Assembly (NCBI RefSeq): GCF_021432765.1
Contig: NZ_CP058908.1
Span: forward strand, 2,566,001 to 2,630,000
Origin: Pseudomonas phenolilytica
GTDB lineage: Bacteria; Pseudomonadota; Gammaproteobacteria; Pseudomonadales; Pseudomonadaceae
Length of the DNA: 64,000 nt
Direction of reading: 5' to 3'
The notes under the pieces are model-generated. The model had not been told where the DNA came from and ran no database searches. It saw nothing but the letters and a program-made list of their open reading frames with translations. A program made the translations under genes and the position numbers. Positions 8,477 through 18,905 of this stretch are shown here, piece by piece; position 1 is the stretch's first letter; each line of letters opens with the position of its first letter.

Positions 8477-8504
8477 GTCGACCGGGCTGCGAGCGGCGGT
8501 CGAC
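8477..8504. terminator. Possible bidirectional terminator
   Basis: Inverted repeat GTCGACCG / CGGTCGAC with a 12-base loop between convergent pdxH and the small membrane-protein gene. It has no U tract on either side, so this is tentative. Confidence 0.4.
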
Positions 8505-8509
8505 TGGGC

Positions 8510-8764
8510 TTATTGCTGAGTGCGATGGGTTGGATAGTGCTGGATTTCACGCTCCAGCCACGCCTGCAGATCCCGCCGCTTGATCTTCTGCGCTTTGGCT
8601 TCGCCCAGTCGGCTCAGCAGCCACGCTCGCTTATCGGGATCGCTGCCGGCGATCGAATAGGCGAGGTCGCGTTCGATCCAGCGGCGAAAGCGGATGAACA
8701 GCCAGGCGTGGAAAGCCAGGCCGGCGAAGGTGGTGACGGCTATGATGAAATAATCCACGGACAT
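8510..8764 (-). CDS. Small membrane-anchored conserved hypothetical protein
   Basis: Protein of 84 aa beginning MSVDYFIIAVTTFAGLAF, one N-terminal membrane helix followed by a basic, charged cytoplasmic tail (RFRRWIERDLAYS... KAQKIKRRDLQAWLEREIQ). The start at 8764 was chosen because it begins at the hydrophobic helix; an upstream in-frame start would add a polar stretch. A homologous small gene sits between pdxH and the SlyB-type gene in P. aeruginosa as I recall. Function unknown. Confidence 0.68.
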   Translation of the reverse strand: MSVDYFIIAVTTFAGLAFHAWLFIRFRRWIERDLAYSIAGSDPDKRAWLLSRLGEAKAQKIKRRDLQAWLEREIQHYPTHRTQQ

Positions 8765-8877
8765 TCTCGTTCGGTTGAATACGATCTGACGGCTCATGCA
8801 TGCCGCCAAGCAGCGAGAATGCTGCGGCAGGGCCGGTTGGTTGCCAAGCGATTCGTTCGTTTTTCAGGAGAGAACTC

Positions 8878-9339
8878 ATGCGCAAGTCAATTTATATCGC
8901 TTCACTCACTGCCGTAGCGCTCGCGGTCGGCGGCTGCGCGTCCAGCCTGACGGGCGACACCTATTCGCGTGACGAAGCGCGCGCCGTCCAGACTGTTCGC
9001 TATGGAACCATCGAGTCGCTGCGACCGGTCAAGATCGAAGGAACCAAGACGCCGATCGGCACCGGTGCTGGCGCCATTGTGGGCGGAGTGGCCGGCAGCG
9101 GTGTGGGCGGCGGGCGCGGCAGTGCTGTTGCGGCGGTCATCGGTGCGGTAGCGGGCGGTATGCTCGGCGCGGCGGCGGAGGAGGGTTTCACCCGCACGCA
9201 GGGCGTCGAGATCACCGTGCGTGAGGACGACGGCAATATCCGCGCTTATGTGCAGGAGGTTGAGCCGAACCAGGTGTTCAGGGTCGGCCAGCGGGTACGC
9301 ATCCTGAGCGTAAGCGGAACCAGTCGCGTCACACCCTGA
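8878..9339 (+). CDS. slyB: SlyB-type glycine-zipper outer-membrane lipoprotein
   Basis: Protein of 153 aa. Signal peptide with lipobox VGGC (Cys20), followed by ASS. Residues about 61-102 form a long glycine-zipper 2TM domain (GTGAGAIVGGVAGSG, then AVAGGMLGAAAEEG). A beta-rich C-terminal domain follows, containing EITVREDDG and GQRVRIL. SlyB family members are outer-membrane lipoproteins tied to envelope stability and, in enterics, to PhoPQ. The ATG follows CAGGAGAGAACTC, a strong ribosome-binding site. Confidence 0.88.
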   Translation: MRKSIYIASLTAVALAVGGCASSLTGDTYSRDEARAVQTVRYGTIESLRPVKIEGTKTPIGTGAGAIVGGVAGSGVGGGRGSAVAAVIGAVAGGMLGAAAEEGFTRTQGVEITVREDDGNIRAYVQEVEPNQVFRVGQRVRILSVSGTSRVTP

Positions 9340-9353
9340 CGGCGGGACCCTAC

Positions 9354-9399
9354 AAAAGGCGCGGCTTCGCTTTGCGGCGGGGCGGCGCCTTTTTGTTTT
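9354..9399 (+). terminator. Terminator after slyB
   Basis: AAAAGGCGC pairs with GCGCCTTTT across a 22-base loop and ends in TTTTTGTTTTT. It separates slyB from the Mrp operon. Confidence 0.75.
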
Positions 9400-9533
9400 T
9401 CGTAATACATGGACCCATGACGTTCACTGCGGTGATATGGATAATCGAGCGCATCTATGTGTGCGCGCGAGCTGATAGTCAGTTCGCTTAGAAGAAGAAA
9501 TGCCGTCGAGCCGGACGGCCCAGAGAGAACCCC

Positions 9534-12326
9534 ATGACGCTTGCGTTGATCATCGCTTTGCCTTTCTTGGGCATTTGTCTGCCGTTGCTGCTGGAGCGCG
9601 CCGGCCGCTCGGCGTGCGCCTTCGGAGCCGGCATCGGGCCGTTGGCCGCGCTGGTGTTGCTGCTCTCCGAGCGCTCCGCAGTGTTCGCCGGGAAGGTACA
9701 GATCGTGCAGGTGCCCTGGTTGCCGGAGTTGGGGCTGAATCTGAGTCTGCGTCTCGATGGTCTGGGCTTTCTATTTGCGCTACTGATTCTCGGCATTGGC
9801 CTGCTGGTCATTCTGTATGCGCGCTACTACCTGGCCAAGCGCGACCCAATGGGACGCTTCTTCGGCTTCTTCCTGCTATTCATGGGCTCGATGCTGGGCA
9901 TCGTGCTGTCGGAAAACCTGCTGCTGATGCTGATGTTCTGGGAGCTGACGAGTCTGTCGTCGTTTCTGTTGATCGGCTACTGGAACCACCGCGCCGATGC
10001 CCGCCAGGGGGCCCGCATGGCACTGGCGGTCACGGGTGGCGGCGGTCTGGCGCTGCTCGCCGGGGTGCTGCTGATCGGTCAGGTGGTCGGCAGCTTCGAA
10101 CTCAGCAGCGTGCTCGACGCAGGCGAGGCGATTCGCAACAGTGCGCTCTATCCGGTGATCCTGGTGCTGGTGCTTTTGGGCGTTTTCACCAAATCGGCAC
10201 AATTTCCGTTTCACTTCTGGTTACCACAGGCGATGGCGGCGCCGACACCAGTCTCGGCTTTCCTGCACTCGGCGACGATGGTGAAGGCCGGGGTGTTCCT
10301 GCTTGCGCGCCTGTATCCGGCGTTAGCGTACTCGGATTTGTGGTTCTATCTGGTGAGCATGACCGGCCTGGCGACCCTGCTGGTAGGTGCGGTGATGGCA
10401 CTTTTCCAGCATGACCTCAAGGGGCTGCTGGCCTATTCCACTATCAGTCACCTGGGCCTGATCACGCTGTTGTTCGGGCTGGATTCGCGGTTGGCAGCGG
10501 TGGCGGCGATCTTCCATATAATCAACCACGCGACCTTCAAGGCCTCGCTGTTCATGGCCGCGGGCATCATCGACCATGAAACCGGTACGCGGGACATGCG
10601 GCGCATCAACGGTATGTGGAAGTACATGCCGCACACCGCGATGCTGGCAATGGTGGCGTCGCTGGCGATGGCCGGTGTGCCATTGCTCAACGGCTTCCTC
10701 AGCAAGGAAATGTTCTTCGCCGAAACGCTGGATCAGCATCTGCTCGGCAGCTTCTACTGGATCATCCCGGCACTGGCGACGATTGCCAGCGCCTTTTCGG
10801 TGGCATATTCGCTGCGCTTCATCCATGACGTGTTTTTCAATGGCGAGCCGATCGACCTGCCGAAATACCCGCCGCATGAACCGGCGCGCTACATGAAGAT
10901 TCCAGTGGAGGTGCTGGTGCTGCTCTGCCTGCTGGTGGGCATGTTGCCCGCCTATACGGTAGCGCCGCTGCTGGCATCGGCCGTAGCGGCAAGCCTGAAC
11001 AGCGAAGCGCCGCAATACAGCCTGGCGATCTGGCACGGATTCAACCTGCCGCTGATCATGAGCTTTCTGGCGCTGACCGGTGGCGTGCTGATCTATTCGC
11101 TGCGTCGTTGGGTGTTCCGCTGGTACGAGGGGCTGCCGGTGGTCGATTCGCTGATGGTCTTCGAGCGCGCCATGGGTGCACTCACGGCAGCGGCACGCAA
11201 GCTCACCGATGGCCTGGATAACGGCTCGTTGCAGCGCTACCTCGCACTGATGTTGTCCAGTACGCTGGCGCTGGTGGTGTTCGCGCTGTCGACACTGGAC
11301 TCCTTCCACGGCAGCGTCGCGATGACCCCGTACGATGGCGTGACAGTGCTGGGCATGGCGATCCTCGCGCTGGCCTCGCTGCTGACCGTGCTCTTTCACC
11401 GTCGCCGGCTGATTTCGCTGATGGTGCTCGGGGTGGTCGGGCTGATGGTGTCACTGGCATTCGCTCGCTATTCGGCGCCCGATCTGGCGCTGACCCAGCT
11501 GTCGGTCGAGGTGGTGTCGATCATCCTGTTGATTCTGGCGCTGTTCTTCATGCCTGACCGGACCCCGGCCGAATCCAGCAGTCTGCGTAGCTTGCGCGAT
11601 CTGCTCCTCGCCGGTGGTTGCGGCACGATGGTCGCTTTGCTGGCCTACGCGGTTCTGACCCGTCCATACGAAAGCATCGCGGGGTTTTTCCTGGAGAACA
11701 GCGTGTCCGGGGGCGGCGGGGCCAACGTGGTCAACGTGATTCTGGTGGATTTCCGCGGCTTCGATACGCTCGGTGAGATCAGTGTGCTGGCAATCGCCGG
11801 CGTGGCCATCTACGGCCTGCTATATGGCCTGCATTTGCCGCATCCGTTGCGCGACTATGGCGGCAGGCCGTGGTCGCTGGACAGCCATCCGATGATTCTC
11901 GACGTGTTGGCGCGGGCTCTGCTGCCGCTGGCCATGCTGATTTCGGTGTTCATCTTCCTGCGCGGACACAATCTGCCAGGGGGGGGGTTCATCGCTGGAT
12001 TGATCACCGCCGCAGCGCTGATCCTGCAATACATCTCACACGGGGTCGCCTGGGCGCAGGAGCGTCAGCCCGTGAGCTATCACGCGATCAGTGGCGCCGG
12101 GCTGCTGATCGCCGGGCTGACCGGGCTTGGCAGCTGGCTGTTCGGCTATCCGTTCCTGACCTCGACGTTCGGACATTTTCATCTGCCGCTGGTGGGCGAG
12201 TTTGAGCTGGCGACTGCGATGCTGTTCGATCTCGGGGTTTATCTGGTGGTCGTCGGCGCGACGCTGCTGATCCTCTCCAACATCGGCCATGTCGGTCAGG
12301 ACGAAACGAGCAGGGAGGTGCTCTGA
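9534..12326 (+). CDS. mrpA: Mrp/Sha Na+/H+ antiporter subunit A fused to B
   Basis: Protein of 930 aa, about 20 membrane helices. The first ~500 residues resemble NuoL/ND5 ([30 protein letters not shown] and FNLIGxxxF-like stretches), the proton-pathway module. A DUF4040/MbhD-type segment follows, and the last ~140 residues carry the MrpB-like domain ([15 protein letters not shown]). No separate mrpB follows, which makes this the fused group 2 layout described for P. aeruginosa Sha. The complex expels Na+ in exchange for H+ at the inner membrane. The stop overlaps the next ATG, coupling the two genes. Confidence 0.94.
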   Translation: MTLALIIALPFLGICLPLLLERAGRSACAFGAGIGPLAALVLLLSERSAVFAGKVQIVQVPWLPELGLNLSLRLDGLGFLFALLILGIGLLVILYARYYLAKRDPMGRFFGFFLLFMGSMLGIVLSENLLLMLMFWELTSLSSFLLIGYWNHRADARQGARMALAVTGGGGLALLAGVLLIGQVVGSFELSSVLDAGEAIRNSALYPVILVLVLLGVFTKSAQFPFHFWLPQAMAAPTPVSAFLHSATMVKAGVFLLARLYPALAYSDLWFYLVSMTGLATLLVGAVMALFQHDLKGLLAYSTISHLGLITLLFGLDSRLAAVAAIFHIINHATFKASLFMAAGIIDHETGTRDMRRINGMWKYMPHTAMLAMVASLAMAGVPLLNGFLSKEMFFAETLDQHLLGSFYWIIPALATIASAFSVAYSLRFIHDVFFNGEPIDLPKYPPHEPARYMKIPVEVLVLLCLLVGMLPAYTVAPLLASAVAASLNSEAPQYSLAIWHGFNLPLIMSFLALTGGVLIYSLRRWVFRWYEGLPVVDSLMVFERAMGALTAAARKLTDGLDNGSLQRYLALMLSSTLALVVFALSTLDSFHGSVAMTPYDGVTVLGMAILALASLLTVLFHRRRLISLMVLGVVGLMVSLAFARYSAPDLALTQLSVEVVSIILLILALFFMPDRTPAESSSLRSLRDLLLAGGCGTMVALLAYAVLTRPYESIAGFFLENSVSGGGGANVVNVILVDFRGFDTLGEISVLAIAGVAIYGLLYGLHLPHPLRDYGGRPWSLDSHPMILDVLARALLPLAMLISVFIFLRGHNLPGGGFIAGLITAAALILQYISHGVAWAQERQPVSYHAISGAGLLIAGLTGLGSWLFGYPFLTSTFGHFHLPLVGEFELATAMLFDLGVYLVVVGATLLILSNIGHVGQDETSREVL

Positions 12327-12655
12327 TGGAAGCCTTGTTTGCCATCACTCTGGGGGTGATGACCGCCAGTGGCGTTTACCTGCTGTTGCGGGCGCGGATC
12401 TTTCCGGTGGTTGTGGGGCTGACGCTGATCTCTTATGCAGTCAACCTTTTCATTTTTTCGATGGGCCGTCTGGCGACCGGAGTGCCCGCAGTGATCGGAC
12501 AGAGCGCCGAGTATGGCGACCCGTTGCCACAGGCGCTGGTGCTGACTGCGATCGTCATCGGTTTCGCCATGACTGCGTTCGTGGTGGTACTGGCTTTGCG
12601 TGGGCTCGGTGAGCTGCGCACGGATCATGTGGATGGTCAGGAGCCACGCGAATGA
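12326..12655 (+). CDS. mrpC: Mrp antiporter subunit C
   Basis: Protein of 109 aa with three membrane helices, NuoK-like. It contains LISYAVNLFIF and a C-terminal ALVLTAIVIGFAMTAFVVVLA helix preceded by DPLPQ, both hallmark positions of MrpC. It overlaps mrpA by one base and mrpD by four (ATGA), so it is part of one operon. It is needed for assembly of the hetero-oligomeric antiporter. Confidence 0.93.
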   Translation: MEALFAITLGVMTASGVYLLLRARIFPVVVGLTLISYAVNLFIFSMGRLATGVPAVIGQSAEYGDPLPQALVLTAIVIGFAMTAFVVVLALRGLGELRTDHVDGQEPRE

Positions 12656-14160
12656 ATCACGTGCTGATCATGCCCATTCTGCTGCCGCTGTTCATGGGTG
12701 CGGTGTTGCTGTTTGGCCATCGGCTGGGTAGCTCCAGCAAGCGTCTGCTATCGCTGCTGGCGACCTGGGCGCTGGTGCCGCTTGCGCTCTGGCTGCTGTT
12801 GCTTGCCGGTGACGATCAACTGCGCGTGTATGCGCTGGGTAACTGGCAGCCGCCGTTCGGTATTGTCCTGCTGCTGGATCGCCTGAGCGCGTTGATGCTG
12901 GTGGTGACGGCGCTGCTCGCCGGTTTCGCGCTGCTGTACGCCTGTCGTGGCGACGATGAGCGCGGACCGAATTTCCATGCGCTGTTCCAGTTCCAGCTGC
13001 TCGGCATCAACGGCGCCTTTCTCACGGGCGATCTGTTCAACCTGTTCGTGTTCTTCGAGATTCTGCTGATCTCGTCCTATGCGCTGCTGGTGCATGGCCA
13101 TGGCCCGTCGCGCATTCGCTCGGGCATGCATTATGTGGTGTTGAATTTGCTGGGCTCGTCGTTCTTCCTGTTGGGCGTGAGCATGTTGTACGGCGTACTG
13201 GGTACGCTGAACATGGCGGATCTGGCCTGGCGCACCTCGCTGCTCGATCCGGCGCAGGCACCGCTGGTAGCCGCCGCCGGTTTCCTGTTGCTGGTGGTAT
13301 TCGCCCTGAAGGCGGCGATCCTTCCGCTGTATTTCTGGTTGCCCCGTGCCTATGCGGCGGCGACGGCTCCGGTGGCGGCGCTCTTCGCAATCATGACGAA
13401 GGTCGGGCTGTACGCGATCCTGCGCGTATTCACGCTGATCTACGGCAGCGAGGCCGGCGAGCTGAGCAACTTGGTACAGGTCTGGCTCTGGCCGTTGTCG
13501 TTGCTCACGCTGGCGGCGGGCGTCATTGGTGCGCTGGCGGCGCGCAACCTGCAGGTCTTGCTGGCCTATCTGGTCGTGGCTTCGGTCGGCACCTTGCTGG
13601 CGGGCATTGCGCTGGGCAGCGCCAGTGGCATCGCAGCGGCGCTGTACTACCTGCTGCATAGCACGTTGATCGCCGGGGCACTGTTCCTGTTGGCCGATCT
13701 GATCGGCCAACAACGCGGTGCGATTGGCACGGATCTGATCTCCGCCGGGCCGCTGCGCCAGCCGCTGCTGCTGGGCATGCTGTTCTTTCTCGGGGCAATC
13801 TCAGTGGCGGGGCTGCCGCCTTTTTCCGGCTTCCTCGGCAAGCTCATGCTGATGCGGGCGGTGGAACTGAGTAGTCAGGCGGCCTGGCTGTGGTCGGTGC
13901 TGCTGGTTGGTGGGCTGGGCATGCTGATCGCCCTCAGTCGCGCCGGAAGTCTGGTGTTCTGGCGCACCAATGACGAGTGCCCGGCCATTGCCGGTGCGGG
14001 TGCCGATCCGATCAGGCTGCTGGCGACCCTGGGCTTGCTCTCCGCCAGCTTGCTGCTGGTAGTGCTCGCGCAGCCGGTGCAGGGCTATCTGCAGGCGACG
14101 GCGAGTCAGCTGCTGAATCTGCAGCCCTATCTGCAGACGATTACCGGAGGTGGCGCATGA
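12652..14160 (+). CDS. mrpD: Mrp antiporter subunit D
   Basis: Protein of 502 aa, a NuoN/NuoM-like proton-translocating subunit with about 14 helices. Key stretches are NGAFLTGDLFNLFVFFEILLIS with the conserved Glu, a lysine-bearing helix FALKAAILPLYFWLPRAY, and ATAPVAALFAIMTKVGLYA. Together with MrpA it forms the ion-translocating core. It starts with ATGA overlap on mrpC and ends overlapping mrpE by four bases. Confidence 0.94.
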   Translation: MNHVLIMPILLPLFMGAVLLFGHRLGSSSKRLLSLLATWALVPLALWLLLLAGDDQLRVYALGNWQPPFGIVLLLDRLSALMLVVTALLAGFALLYACRGDDERGPNFHALFQFQLLGINGAFLTGDLFNLFVFFEILLISSYALLVHGHGPSRIRSGMHYVVLNLLGSSFFLLGVSMLYGVLGTLNMADLAWRTSLLDPAQAPLVAAAGFLLLVVFALKAAILPLYFWLPRAYAAATAPVAALFAIMTKVGLYAILRVFTLIYGSEAGELSNLVQVWLWPLSLLTLAAGVIGALAARNLQVLLAYLVVASVGTLLAGIALGSASGIAAALYYLLHSTLIAGALFLLADLIGQQRGAIGTDLISAGPLRQPLLLGMLFFLGAISVAGLPPFSGFLGKLMLMRAVELSSQAAWLWSVLLVGGLGMLIALSRAGSLVFWRTNDECPAIAGAGADPIRLLATLGLLSASLLLVVLAQPVQGYLQATASQLLNLQPYLQTITGGGA

Positions 14161-14660
14161 AGAAGTCACGCTGGCTGCCTCATCCTGCCCTCAGCGTATT
14201 GCTCACGCTGCTGTGGCTGATGTTGAACAACACCTTGAGCGCCGGTCATGTGGTGCTCGGTGCTGTGCTCGGTTGGGGCCTGCCGCTGCTGCTGCGGCGT
14301 TTTCTCATCGAAGTTCCGACGGTACGCAAACCGTTGCTGCTGTGCCGCTTCATCGCCCTGGTGTTCTACGACATCGTGGTGGCGAATCTGCATGTCGCCA
14401 AACTGGTGCTCGGACCGAAGAGCCGGCTCGCCCCGGCGTTCGTCGAGGTGCCGATGGCGATCGAGGATGATTTCGTGCTCGCGGTACTGACCAGCATCAT
14501 CTCGCTGACTCCGGGCACGGTATCGGCCGGTCTGAGTCCGGATCACAAGACCCTGCTGTTGCACGCCCTGGACGCGCCGGACGCCGAGGCGCTGGTGCAC
14601 GAGGTGAAGTCGCGCTACGAGGCGCCGCTGCTGGAGATTTTCGAATGCTCACGTACGTGA
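14157..14660 (+). CDS. mrpE: Mrp antiporter subunit E
   Basis: Protein of 167 aa. Two N-terminal membrane helices (PALSVLLTLLWLMLNNTLS and HVVLGAVLGWGLPLLL) precede a small soluble domain with SIISLTPGTVSAGL, the MrpE family signature. The start at 14157 was chosen for its ATGA overlap with mrpD; the frame is open upstream but inside mrpD. It overlaps mrpF by 16 bases. In other bacteria MrpE supports full activity rather than forming the ion path. Confidence 0.92.
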   Translation: MKKSRWLPHPALSVLLTLLWLMLNNTLSAGHVVLGAVLGWGLPLLLRRFLIEVPTVRKPLLLCRFIALVFYDIVVANLHVAKLVLGPKSRLAPAFVEVPMAIEDDFVLAVLTSIISLTPGTVSAGLSPDHKTLLLHALDAPDAEALVHEVKSRYEAPLLEIFECSRT

Positions 14661-14914
14661 TACCCATCTGCCTGGCGATCATGTCGCTGGCGGCGGTACT
14701 TAACCTGGCACGTCTGATCATTGGCCCGGAGATGCCGGATCGGGTGCTGGCGCTGGATACGCTCTACATCAACGCGCTCGCGCTGATCGTGCTGTTCGGC
14801 ATCTGGCTGGCGTCGGAGCTGTTCTTCGAGGCCGCTCTACTGATCGCGGTGATGGGGTTCATCAGTACGGTCGCAGTAGGCAAGCACCTGCTGCACGGCG
14901 ACATCATTGACTGA
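14645..14914 (+). CDS. mrpF: Mrp antiporter subunit F
   Basis: Protein of 89 aa with three membrane helices. It contains GPEMPDRVLALDTL, the conserved PDRVxALDT segment of MrpF, and an acidic residue in the helix ASELFFEAALLIAVMGF. It overlaps the end of mrpE by 16 bases and is ten bases upstream of mrpG, so it is operonic. Confidence 0.92.
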   Translation: MLTYVIPICLAIMSLAAVLNLARLIIGPEMPDRVLALDTLYINALALIVLFGIWLASELFFEAALLIAVMGFISTVAVGKHLLHGDIID

Positions 14915-14923
14915 GGATTGCGC

Positions 14924-15253
14924 ATGCCTTTCTGGATCGAGTTGCTGGTAAGCATTTGCCTGATCGTCGGCAGTCTGTTCGCGTTGGTCGGTGCCATCGG
15001 CCTGTACCGCCTGCCGGATTTCTATACCCGTCTGCATGGCCCGACCAAGGCGACCACCCTGGGGGTTGGCGGGATCGTCATTGCATCGATGATCTTCTTT
15101 GGCAGCCGGACCGAGGGGCTGAGTCTGCACGAGTTGCTGATCACCCTGTTTCTCTTCCTCACCGCCCCGGTGAGTGCCCACATGCTGGCCAAGGCCGCGA
15201 TGCAGCAGAAGCTGCCGTTCATCGAGCGCACGCGCGGCAAGCCCTGGCAGTAA
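14924..15253 (+). CDS. mrpG: Mrp antiporter subunit G
   Basis: Protein of 109 aa with three helices. The motif LYRLPDFYTRLHGPTKATTLG is diagnostic of MrpG/PhaG. The ATG at 14924 has GAGG 7 bases upstream, better than the in-frame TTG at 14918. It is the last gene of the operon; only 24 bases separate its stop from the end of convergent glnD, and no clear terminator is visible there. Confidence 0.92.
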   Translation: MPFWIELLVSICLIVGSLFALVGAIGLYRLPDFYTRLHGPTKATTLGVGGIVIASMIFFGSRTEGLSLHELLITLFLFLTAPVSAHMLAKAAMQQKLPFIERTRGKPWQ

Positions 15254-15277
15254 AGCTGTCGCGCAGCGTCGCCAGCG

Positions 15278-17980
15278 TCAGATGGTGAAGCTGCTCGGCG
15301 ACGGCTGATGCTCGTTTTCCTGCTGCAGTTGCGCGATCAGCGCCTGCTGCAGCTGCGTGCAGAGCTGTGGGTCCGATAGCGGCTGATTGTCGGCGTTGGT
15401 GACGAAGAACACGTCCTCGACCCGCTCGCCCAGTGTGGCGATCTTGGCGTTCTGCACCGACAGATCGAAGGCCAGGAACAGCTGCCCGACGCGGGCAAGC
15501 AGCCCGGGACGATCCGGCGCGATGATCTCAATGATCGTCTGCGGGCGCTGGGTATCGTTATGGATCGTGACCTGCGGCGGGAAGGCGAAGTGCTTGAGCT
15601 GGCGCGGCACGTGGCGCTGGATGATGGTGAGGTACTCGTCGGGATTGCGCACTGCGTCGATCAGGCCCTGGCGAATTTCCTCGATCCGCTCGCGGTTGTC
15701 GCCGATCGGCGTGCCGTCGGCGTCCAGCACGATGTAGGTGTCGAGCGTGAACTGGCTGCTCGAAGTGATGATGCGGGCATCGTGGATGTTCAGGTTGAGC
15801 TGGTCCATCGCCGCCACTGTCACGGCGAAGAAGTCGTGCTGGTCCGGCGCATAGATGAAGATCTGCGTGCCGCCCTCGAATTCGCGCTGCGTGGTTTCCT
15901 TGATCAGCACCAGCGGGCCGTTGTCTTCGCCGTGCGCGAGGATCGCCGCGGTATGCCAGGCCACGTCGCTGGCCGAGTGGCGCATGAAATAGTCGTCACC
16001 CAGTTGCGCCCAGAGCTGCTCGGCCTCGTCGGGGTCGCTGCCGTTGCGAACCAGTTCGTCCAGTGCGGCGCGCTGGGTCTGGCGGATCTGCTCCTCGCGC
16101 CCCAGCGGATTCTCCAGGCCGCGCTGCAACGCGCGCTGGGTGGCGGTGTGCAGCTGGCGCAGCAGGCTCGCACGCCAGGAATTCCACAGCGTCGGATTGG
16201 TCGCGTTGATGTCCGCGACGGTCAGCACGTAGAGATAGTCGAGATGCGTCTCGTCGCCTACCTGCTGAGCGAAATCGATGATCACCTGCGGATCGGAAAG
16301 GTCCTTGCGCTGGGCGGTCGTGGACATGACCAGGTGATTCTGTACCAGCCAGACGACCAGTCGCGTATCCCAGGCCGGCAGCTTGTGCCGGTTGCAAAAC
16401 TGCTCAGCGTCCACTGCGCCCAGCTCGGAGTGATCGCCGCCGCGGCCCTTGGCTATGTCGTGATAGAGCCCCGCGATATAGATCAGCTCCGGCTTGGGCA
16501 GGCGCTCGATCAGCGCGCTGGCCAGCGGATACTTCTCCGCCACGCCCGGCTTGGTTAGCTTGCGCAGGTATTTGATGACATTGAGCGTGTGGGCGTCGAC
16601 CGTATAGATGTGGAACAGGTCGTGCTGCATCTGTCCGACGATATGGCCGAATTCCGGGAGGTAGCGGCCGAGAATGCCGTAGCGGTTCATTCGCCGCAGG
16701 TTGCGATGGATGCCTTCCTTGCACTTGAACAGCTCGATGAACAGGCTGGTGTTGCGAATGTCGCTGCGAAAATCGTCGTCGATCAGGTAGCGATGATCGC
16801 GTAGTAGGCGGATGGTGTTGGCGCGTACGCCCTGAATCTGCGGATGCTGGGCGAGCAGGACGAACGTTTCCAGGATTGCGAACGGGGTGCGCTTGAAGAC
16901 CGCCGGGTCGCGGACTTCGAGATAGTCGTCGCGCACCAGGAAACGGCTGTTGAGCTTGGTGCTCGGGCCGGAGTCGCCTTCCCAGAGGATGACCTCGGCG
17001 AAGTGCTGGCCGACCAGATCGCTCAGCTCGGCGACGCTCATCACCACCCGATAGTACTTCTGCATGAAGCGTTCGATGGCCAGCTTGGCGTCGCTATCCT
17101 CGTAGCCGAGCAGGGCGGCGAGCGAGCGCTGGTGGTCGAACAGCAGGCGATCCTCCGCACGTCCGGCCAGCATGTGCAGGCCGTAGCGTACCTTCCAGAG
17201 AAACTCCTGAGCGGCGGTCAGCAGGCTGAGTTCGCCCTCGGTGAGGAAGCCCTGATCGACCATGGCCTGCAGATCGAGCGTGCCGAATTGCCGACGGGCG
17301 ATCCAAAGAATCGTCTGGATGTCGCGCAGGCCGCCAGGCGAGCGCTTCACGTTCGGCTCCAGGTTGTATTCGGTGTTGTTGTACTTGGAATGCCGCTGGC
17401 GCTGCTCGTTGCGCTTGGCGAGGAAGAAGTCTTTGCTTGGCCACATCACATCGGGTCGGGTGACTTCCAGCATCTTTTTACGCAGATGCTCGGGACCGGC
17501 GATGGTACGGCTTTCCATCAGGTTGGTGATGACGGTGAGGTCGGCACGCGCCTCTTCGGCGCACTCGGCGATCGAGCGCACGCTCTGGCCGACTTCCAGC
17601 CCGATGTCCCAGAGCAGGGTCAGAAACCCCTCGATCGACTCTCGGAATATCTCGTGATCGCTATCGTCGAGCAGGATCAGCAGGTCGATGTCGGAGTAGG
17701 GGTGCAGCTCGCCGCGACCGTAACCGCCCACCGCAACCAGGGCGATATCCGCGCCCTTGCTCCAGTCGAAGCGGCTCCAAGCGGCGCGCAGGATCTGATC
17801 GGTGAACCAGGCGCGGTCTTCGATCAGCCGGCGAATCTCTCGGCCGTCCCGAAAGCGTCTGTCGAGGACTTCGCGGGCCTGGCGGATGGCTTTCTTGAAT
17901 GCGGCAATCGGGCTGGCCTTGAGCGCCAGTTCGGCCTGGAACTGGCTACGATCGAACAGCTCTGGATCAACCTGAGGCAT
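15278..17980 (-). CDS. glnD: Bifunctional PII uridylyltransferase/uridylyl-removing enzyme
   Basis: Protein of 900 aa, the primary nitrogen sensor, which uridylylates PII proteins when glutamine is low and removes UMP when it is high. The nucleotidyltransferase motif [16 protein letters not shown] is at 85-100 with catalytic D97 and D99. A central HD domain contains [18 protein letters not shown], and two C-terminal ACT domains (from about 710 and 810) bind glutamine. Length agrees with the family. It lies just downstream of map on the minus strand, a conserved pairing in pseudomonads. Confidence 0.96.
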   Translation of the reverse strand: MPQVDPELFDRSQFQAELALKASPIAAFKKAIRQAREVLDRRFRDGREIRRLIEDRAWFTDQILRAAWSRFDWSKGADIALVAVGGYGRGELHPYSDIDLLILLDDSDHEIFRESIEGFLTLLWDIGLEVGQSVRSIAECAEEARADLTVITNLMESRTIAGPEHLRKKMLEVTRPDVMWPSKDFFLAKRNEQRQRHSKYNNTEYNLEPNVKRSPGGLRDIQTILWIARRQFGTLDLQAMVDQGFLTEGELSLLTAAQEFLWKVRYGLHMLAGRAEDRLLFDHQRSLAALLGYEDSDAKLAIERFMQKYYRVVMSVAELSDLVGQHFAEVILWEGDSGPSTKLNSRFLVRDDYLEVRDPAVFKRTPFAILETFVLLAQHPQIQGVRANTIRLLRDHRYLIDDDFRSDIRNTSLFIELFKCKEGIHRNLRRMNRYGILGRYLPEFGHIVGQMQHDLFHIYTVDAHTLNVIKYLRKLTKPGVAEKYPLASALIERLPKPELIYIAGLYHDIAKGRGGDHSELGAVDAEQFCNRHKLPAWDTRLVVWLVQNHLVMSTTAQRKDLSDPQVIIDFAQQVGDETHLDYLYVLTVADINATNPTLWNSWRASLLRQLHTATQRALQRGLENPLGREEQIRQTQRAALDELVRNGSDPDEAEQLWAQLGDDYFMRHSASDVAWHTAAILAHGEDNGPLVLIKETTQREFEGGTQIFIYAPDQHDFFAVTVAAMDQLNLNIHDARIITSSSQFTLDTYIVLDADGTPIGDNRERIEEIRQGLIDAVRNPDEYLTIIQRHVPRQLKHFAFPPQVTIHNDTQRPQTIIEIIAPDRPGLLARVGQLFLAFDLSVQNAKIATLGERVEDVFFVTNADNQPLSDPQLCTQLQQALIAQLQQENEHQPSPSSFTI

Positions 17981-18013
17981 GCGTACCCCCCGATGCCGTT
18001 AGAAATGGAAAGT

Positions 18014-18796
18014 TCAGGCCGAGGTGCGCGCGATGGTGTCGTCCCGGCGCAGGGTAAAGATCTCGTAGCCGCTGGCGGTGACCAAGATGGTGTGCTCCCA
18101 CTGTGCGGACAGCTTGCGATCCTTGGTAATCGCGGTCCAGCCGTCACCGAGCAGGCGTGTTTCGGCGCGGCCCTGGTTGATCATCGGCTCGATGGTGAAG
18201 GTCATGCCTTCCTTGAGTTCCATGCCTGTGCCGGCGCGGCCGTAGTGCAGCACCTGAGGCTCCTCGTGGAAGACCTTGCCGATGCCATGGCCGCAGTACT
18301 CGCGCACGACGGAGAAGCCGTTCTTTTCGGCGTGTTTCTGGATCGCCTCGCCAATGTCGCCCAGGCGAACACCGGGACGGACCATTTCGATGCCTATATA
18401 TAGGCACTCCTGAGTCACCTTGCACAGCCGCTGCGCCCATTCCGGCACTTGGCCGACGATGAACATCCGGCTGGTGTCGCCGTGGTAGCCGTCCTTGATC
18501 ACGGTGATATCGATATTGAGGATGTCGCCATCCTTCAACGGCTTGTCGTTTGGAATTCCGTGGCAGACGACATGATTGAGCGACGTGCAGATCGATTTGG
18601 GGAAGCCCTTGTAGTTGAGCGGCGCCGGAATCGCCTGTTGCACGTTGACGATGTAGTCGTGGCAGAGGCGATCCAGTTCATCGGTGGTGACGCCGGCCTT
18701 GACATGCTCTTCGATCATTTCCAGCACCTCGGCGGCGAGCCGGCCGGCGATACGCATTTTCTCGATGTCTTCGGGCGTCTTGATGGTGACTGTCAT
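18014..18796 (-). CDS. map: Methionine aminopeptidase, type I
   Basis: Protein of 260 aa that removes the initiator methionine from nascent proteins. Metal ligands are visible in NIDITVIKDGYHGDTSR (two Asp), GHGIGKVFHEEPQVLH (His), FTIEPMI (Glu) and QWEHTILV (Glu). It lacks an N-terminal SH3 extension, as expected for type Ia. It is divergent from rpsB across 272 bases, the standard map/rpsB arrangement, and 33 bases upstream of glnD. Confidence 0.96.
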   Translation of the reverse strand: MTVTIKTPEDIEKMRIAGRLAAEVLEMIEEHVKAGVTTDELDRLCHDYIVNVQQAIPAPLNYKGFPKSICTSLNHVVCHGIPNDKPLKDGDILNIDITVIKDGYHGDTSRMFIVGQVPEWAQRLCKVTQECLYIGIEMVRPGVRLGDIGEAIQKHAEKNGFSVVREYCGHGIGKVFHEEPQVLHYGRAGTGMELKEGMTFTIEPMINQGRAETRLLGDGWTAITKDRKLSAQWEHTILVTASGYEIFTLRRDDTIARTSA

Positions 18797-18836
18797 GGGA
18801 ACTCTCGGGCACGAAAGGAAAGGGCGGTATGGTAGC

Positions 18837-18861
18837 AGCTTGAGGCAGCAAGCCTGAAGCT
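18837..18861. repeat. REP-like hairpin
   Basis: Imperfect inverted repeat AGCTTGAGGC / GCCTGAAGCT around AGCAA, lying between map and rpsB upstream of the rpsB promoter. It resembles short palindromic REP-type elements of pseudomonads. Only one copy is in the window, so the class is a guess. Confidence 0.4.
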
Positions 18862-18905
18862 GGGCGCTCGCCGTCGCTGGCCCGAGCCGCGCATCCAGCG
18901 TTCGC

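Noticed and set aside
9417-9491. 24-codon frame upstream of mrpA as a leader peptide
   Set aside because: No ribosome-binding site, no attenuator hairpin, no residue bias that would suit attenuation.
16844-18403. 519-codon plus-strand frame opposite glnD and map
   Set aside because: Runs through two well-supported minus-strand genes; composition unlike natural protein.
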